Below are positions 62,107 through 64,000 of a stretch of 64,000 bases of DNA, one piece after another. The DNA is from Streptomyces ambofaciens ATCC 23877. GTDB lineage: Bacteria; Actinomycetota; Actinomycetes; Streptomycetales; Streptomycetaceae. The notes below the pieces were generated by a model. That model searched no databases. It was not told the DNA's origin and saw only the letters and a list, made by a program, of their open reading frames with translations. The position numbers and the translations under genes were made by a program. The DNA is taken from contig NZ_CP012382.1 of NCBI RefSeq assembly GCF_001267885.1, forward strand, positions 8,109,001 to 8,173,000. The letters run 5' to 3'. Numbering within the stretch: position 1 is the first letter of the stretch; every line of letters begins with the position of its first letter.

Positions 62107-63567
62107 ATGGCAAAGGGCGCGATAGTCGTCGGCGCCGGGCCGGTCGGACTGATGCTCGCCGGCGAGCTGCGGCTCGGCGGCGTGGACGTGGTGGTCTACG
62201 ACAAACTGCCCGCCCCCAGCGGGGAATCGCGTGGCCTGGGCTTCACCAGCCGCACCGCCGAGGTCCTCGACCAGCGCGGGCTGCTCACCGAACTGGGCGA
62301 CTTCCGCTGGGGCCAGCACGGCCACTTCGGCGGCGTACGCATCGACTTCACGCTGCTGGAGGAGAGCCACTTCGGCGTGATGGGCCTGCCCCAGTCCCGC
62401 ACCGAGCAGCTGCTCGGCGACTGGGTGGCCCGCCTGGGCGTGCCCGTGCACCGCGGCTGCGAGGTCACCGGCTTCGAGGAGACCGACGACGGCGTCCTCG
62501 TGCGCTACGACGGCCCCGAGGGCCCCGGCGAGGACAGCGCCCAGTACCTGATCGGCTGCGACGGCGGCCGCAGCACCGTACGCCGCCTGGCCGGCATCGC
62601 CTTCACGGGCGACGCGGCGACCCGCGGCATGTACCTCGCGGACGTCACCGGCGCCGGCATCCGCCCGCGGCCCATCGGTGAACGCGTCGAGGGCGGCGGC
62701 ATGGTCCTGTCGGTCGGCCTGGGCGACGGCTACGACCGGATCGTCATCCACGAGCCCGGCATCCGCCCCCACCACGGCGAGGGCACGCTGACCTTCACCG
62801 AGGTCGCCGACGCCTGGCAGCGCCTGACCGGCGAGTCCATCCACCACGGCCAGACCCGCTGGATGACCGCCCTCACCAACGCCACCGGACTCGCCGAGCG
62901 CTACCGCAGCGGCCGCGTCCTGCTGGCCGGTGACGCCGCCCACGACCACGCCCCGCTGGGCGCGCAGGGCGTGAGCGTGGGCCTCCAGGACGCCGTGAAC
63001 CTCGGCTGGAAGCTGGCCGCGACGATCAACGGCTGGGCCCCCGAAGGCCTCCTGGACACCTACCACGCCGAACGGCACCCGCTGGGCGAGCAGTTGCTGC
63101 GCAACGTCCACGCCCAGTCGCTGCTCTACCTCAGCGGCCAGGAGATGGAACCGCTGCGCGCCGTCATGCGCGAACTCGTGCAGATCCCCGACGCCGCCCG
63201 CTACCTGGCCGGCCAGGTCAGCGGCCTGCACATCCGCTACGACGTCGGAGCCGGCGAGCACCCGCTGCTGGGCCTGCGCCTGCCGCCGCAGCGCGAACTG
63301 GTCCGCGCCGGCGGCACCGCCGTCCGCGTCGCCGACCTGCTGCACGGCGCACGCGGCGTGCTCATCAGCACCGGCGACCCGGCCACCGCCGAGAAGACCG
63401 CCGCCGGCTGGTCCGACCGCGTCGACGTCGTCACCGGCACCTGGAGCGAGGACGGCGGACCCGAGGCGGTGCTGCTGCGCCCCGACGGCCACGTCGTGTG
63501 GACCGCCCCCGACGGCGGCGAACCGCACGACGCCCTCACCCGCTGGTTCGGCACCGCCACCACCTGA
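62107..63567 (+). CDS. FAD-dependent monooxygenase (fourth PgaE-family paralogue)
   Basis: A 486-residue class A flavoprotein from ATG 62107 with GAGGAG eight bases upstream. Motifs: IVVGAGPVGLMLAGELRLGG, GCDGGRSTVRRLAG, GRVLLAGDAAHDHAP, and a thioredoxin-like C-terminus ending LTRWFGTATT. It shares SRGLGFTSR and GHFGGVRIDF with the alpK- and alpG-type proteins. It may carry out one of the later A- or D-ring hydroxylations that precede epoxidation, or replace another paralogue. It is followed by a strong hairpin and then the NmrA-like gene. Confidence 0.85.
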   Translation: MAKGAIVVGAGPVGLMLAGELRLGGVDVVVYDKLPAPSGESRGLGFTSRTAEVLDQRGLLTELGDFRWGQHGHFGGVRIDFTLLEESHFGVMGLPQSRTEQLLGDWVARLGVPVHRGCEVTGFEETDDGVLVRYDGPEGPGEDSAQYLIGCDGGRSTVRRLAGIAFTGDAATRGMYLADVTGAGIRPRPIGERVEGGGMVLSVGLGDGYDRIVIHEPGIRPHHGEGTLTFTEVADAWQRLTGESIHHGQTRWMTALTNATGLAERYRSGRVLLAGDAAHDHAPLGAQGVSVGLQDAVNLGWKLAATINGWAPEGLLDTYHAERHPLGEQLLRNVHAQSLLYLSGQEMEPLRAVMRELVQIPDAARYLAGQVSGLHIRYDVGAGEHPLLGLRLPPQRELVRAGGTAVRVADLLHGARGVLISTGDPATAEKTAAGWSDRVDVVTGTWSEDGGPEAVLLRPDGHVVWTAPDGGEPHDALTRWFGTATT

Positions 63568-63601
63568 GCCGGCCCCCGCCCGCAGCCCCGCCCGCAGCAC
63601 C

Positions 63602-63647
63602 GCGGCGGCCCCGCCGGCCCCCCGGCCGGCCGCCGCGGGGCCGCCGC
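63602..63647 (+). terminator. Hairpin after the fourth monooxygenase
   Basis: GCGGCGGCCCCG (63602-63613) pairs with CGGGGCCGCCGC (63636-63647), enclosing a shorter CCGGCC/GGCCGG stem. It is a likely terminator, 35 bases after the stop. Confidence 0.65.
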
Positions 63648-63707
63648 GGCCGGGTGCCGCACCGCCGGACCGCGCCCCGCACCCCCCGACCCCGGAAAGG
63701 CCCTGTC

Positions 63708-64000
63708 ATGACCGTCCTCGTCACCGGCAGCCGAGGCAAGGTCGGCTCCCTGCTCGTGCAGATCCTGCACGAGCGGGGCGTCGCCGTCCGCGCCGCCTCC
63801 TCCAGCCCCGAGAAGCTCTCGCCGCCCGCGGGCACCGAGACCGTACGCCTCGCGCTGGACACCCCGGCCGACTTCGCGCCCGCCCTGGACGGAGTCGACT
63901 CCGTCTTCCTGTACTGCGAGCCCGCGGCGGTCGACGCCTTCGTCGAGCAGGCCCGCACGGCCGGCGTGGAACACGTGGTGATCATGTCCGCGGACGCGGT
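63708..64000 (+). CDS. NmrA-like NAD(P)-binding reductase (cut by right window edge)
   Basis: The first 97 codons are present, from ATG 63708 with GGAAAGG eight bases upstream. The N-terminal Rossmann motif VLVTGSRGKVGSLLVQIL is of the atypical-SDR/NmrA type, followed by VRAASSSPEKL and DSVFLYCEP, then EHVVIMSAD. Members reduce quinones or act as redox sensors; in aromatic polyketide clusters they reduce late intermediates. The rest lies outside the window. Confidence 0.8.
   Translation, partial: MTVLVTGSRGKVGSLLVQILHERGVAVRAASSSPEKLSPPAGTETVRLALDTPADFAPALDGVDSVFLYCEPAAVDAFVEQARTAGVEHVVIMSADA

Overview
The window is very GC-rich actinomycete DNA (most likely Streptomyces, judging from codon use, GTG/TTG starts, SARP and gamma-butyrolactone-receptor regulators and gene order). 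From about 5.9 kb to the right edge it is one large aromatic polyketide cluster. Gene content and order match the alp/kin family that makes kinamycin-type diazobenzofluorenes (angucyclines whose B ring is contracted and carries a diazo group). alp and kin names are assigned by recognition of family and order, not by a database search.

Layout. (1) 1-5.3 kb, flank: a truncated HxlR regulator divergent from a RidA protein, a HIT-like protein, an alpha/beta hydrolase divergent from a TetR regulator with a tandem operator, a decayed mobile-element accessory fragment, and a GNAT acetyltransferase. (2) 5.9-14.8 kb, regulation and precursor supply: GBL-receptor TetR (alpZ-like), acyl-CoA carboxylase epsilon and beta subunits (alpX-like), a second receptor-like TetR (alpW-like) and three SARP activators (alpV, alpU, alpT-like). 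(3) 15.1-25.9 kb, an auxiliary polyketide set: type II thioesterase, a first KS-alpha/CLF pair, DUF6059 protein, didomain cyclase, acyl-CoA-dehydrogenase-like enzyme, phosphopantetheinyl transferase, a free-standing condensation domain and a PNPOx-fold protein. (4) 26.3-39.8 kb, the angucycline core: SnoaL-like protein, FAD hydroxylase (alpK), ring-cleaving oxygenase (alpJ), cyclase (alpI), minimal PKS (alpA, alpB, alpC), ketoreductase (alpD), aromatase/cyclase (alpE), two FAD oxygenases and the O-methyltransferase-like alpH. (5) 40.0-48.4 kb, a secreted ScyD/ScyE-type beta-propeller followed by a tightly coupled Ebo-type operon (inositol-phosphate-synthase-like, EboC, TIM-barrel isomerase, EboA, EboB, EboE, EboF). 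(6) 48.5-55.6 kb, the glutamylhydrazine cassette: ferredoxin, a large protein of unknown function, amidase, glutamine-synthetase-like ligase, adenylosuccinate-lyase-like enzyme and GNAT. (7) 55.7-64 kb: a response regulator lacking its phospho-acceptor Asp, two DHA2-type exporters, a hemerythrin-like protein, another FAD monooxygenase and a truncated NmrA-like reductase.

How it fits together: the carboxylase raises malonyl-CoA; alpA-E build and fold the decaketide; the FAD oxygenases with alpJ/alpK remodel and contract the B ring; the hydrazine cassette makes a glutamyl-bound hydrazine that an AlpH-type enzyme attaches to the scaffold; the exporters remove the product. The least explained parts are the Ebo operon with its ScyD/E-like neighbour, the second ketosynthase pair without its own ACP, the free condensation domain and the 639-residue protein in the hydrazine cassette. 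Several long spacers contain only GC-rich short tandem repeats and hairpins.
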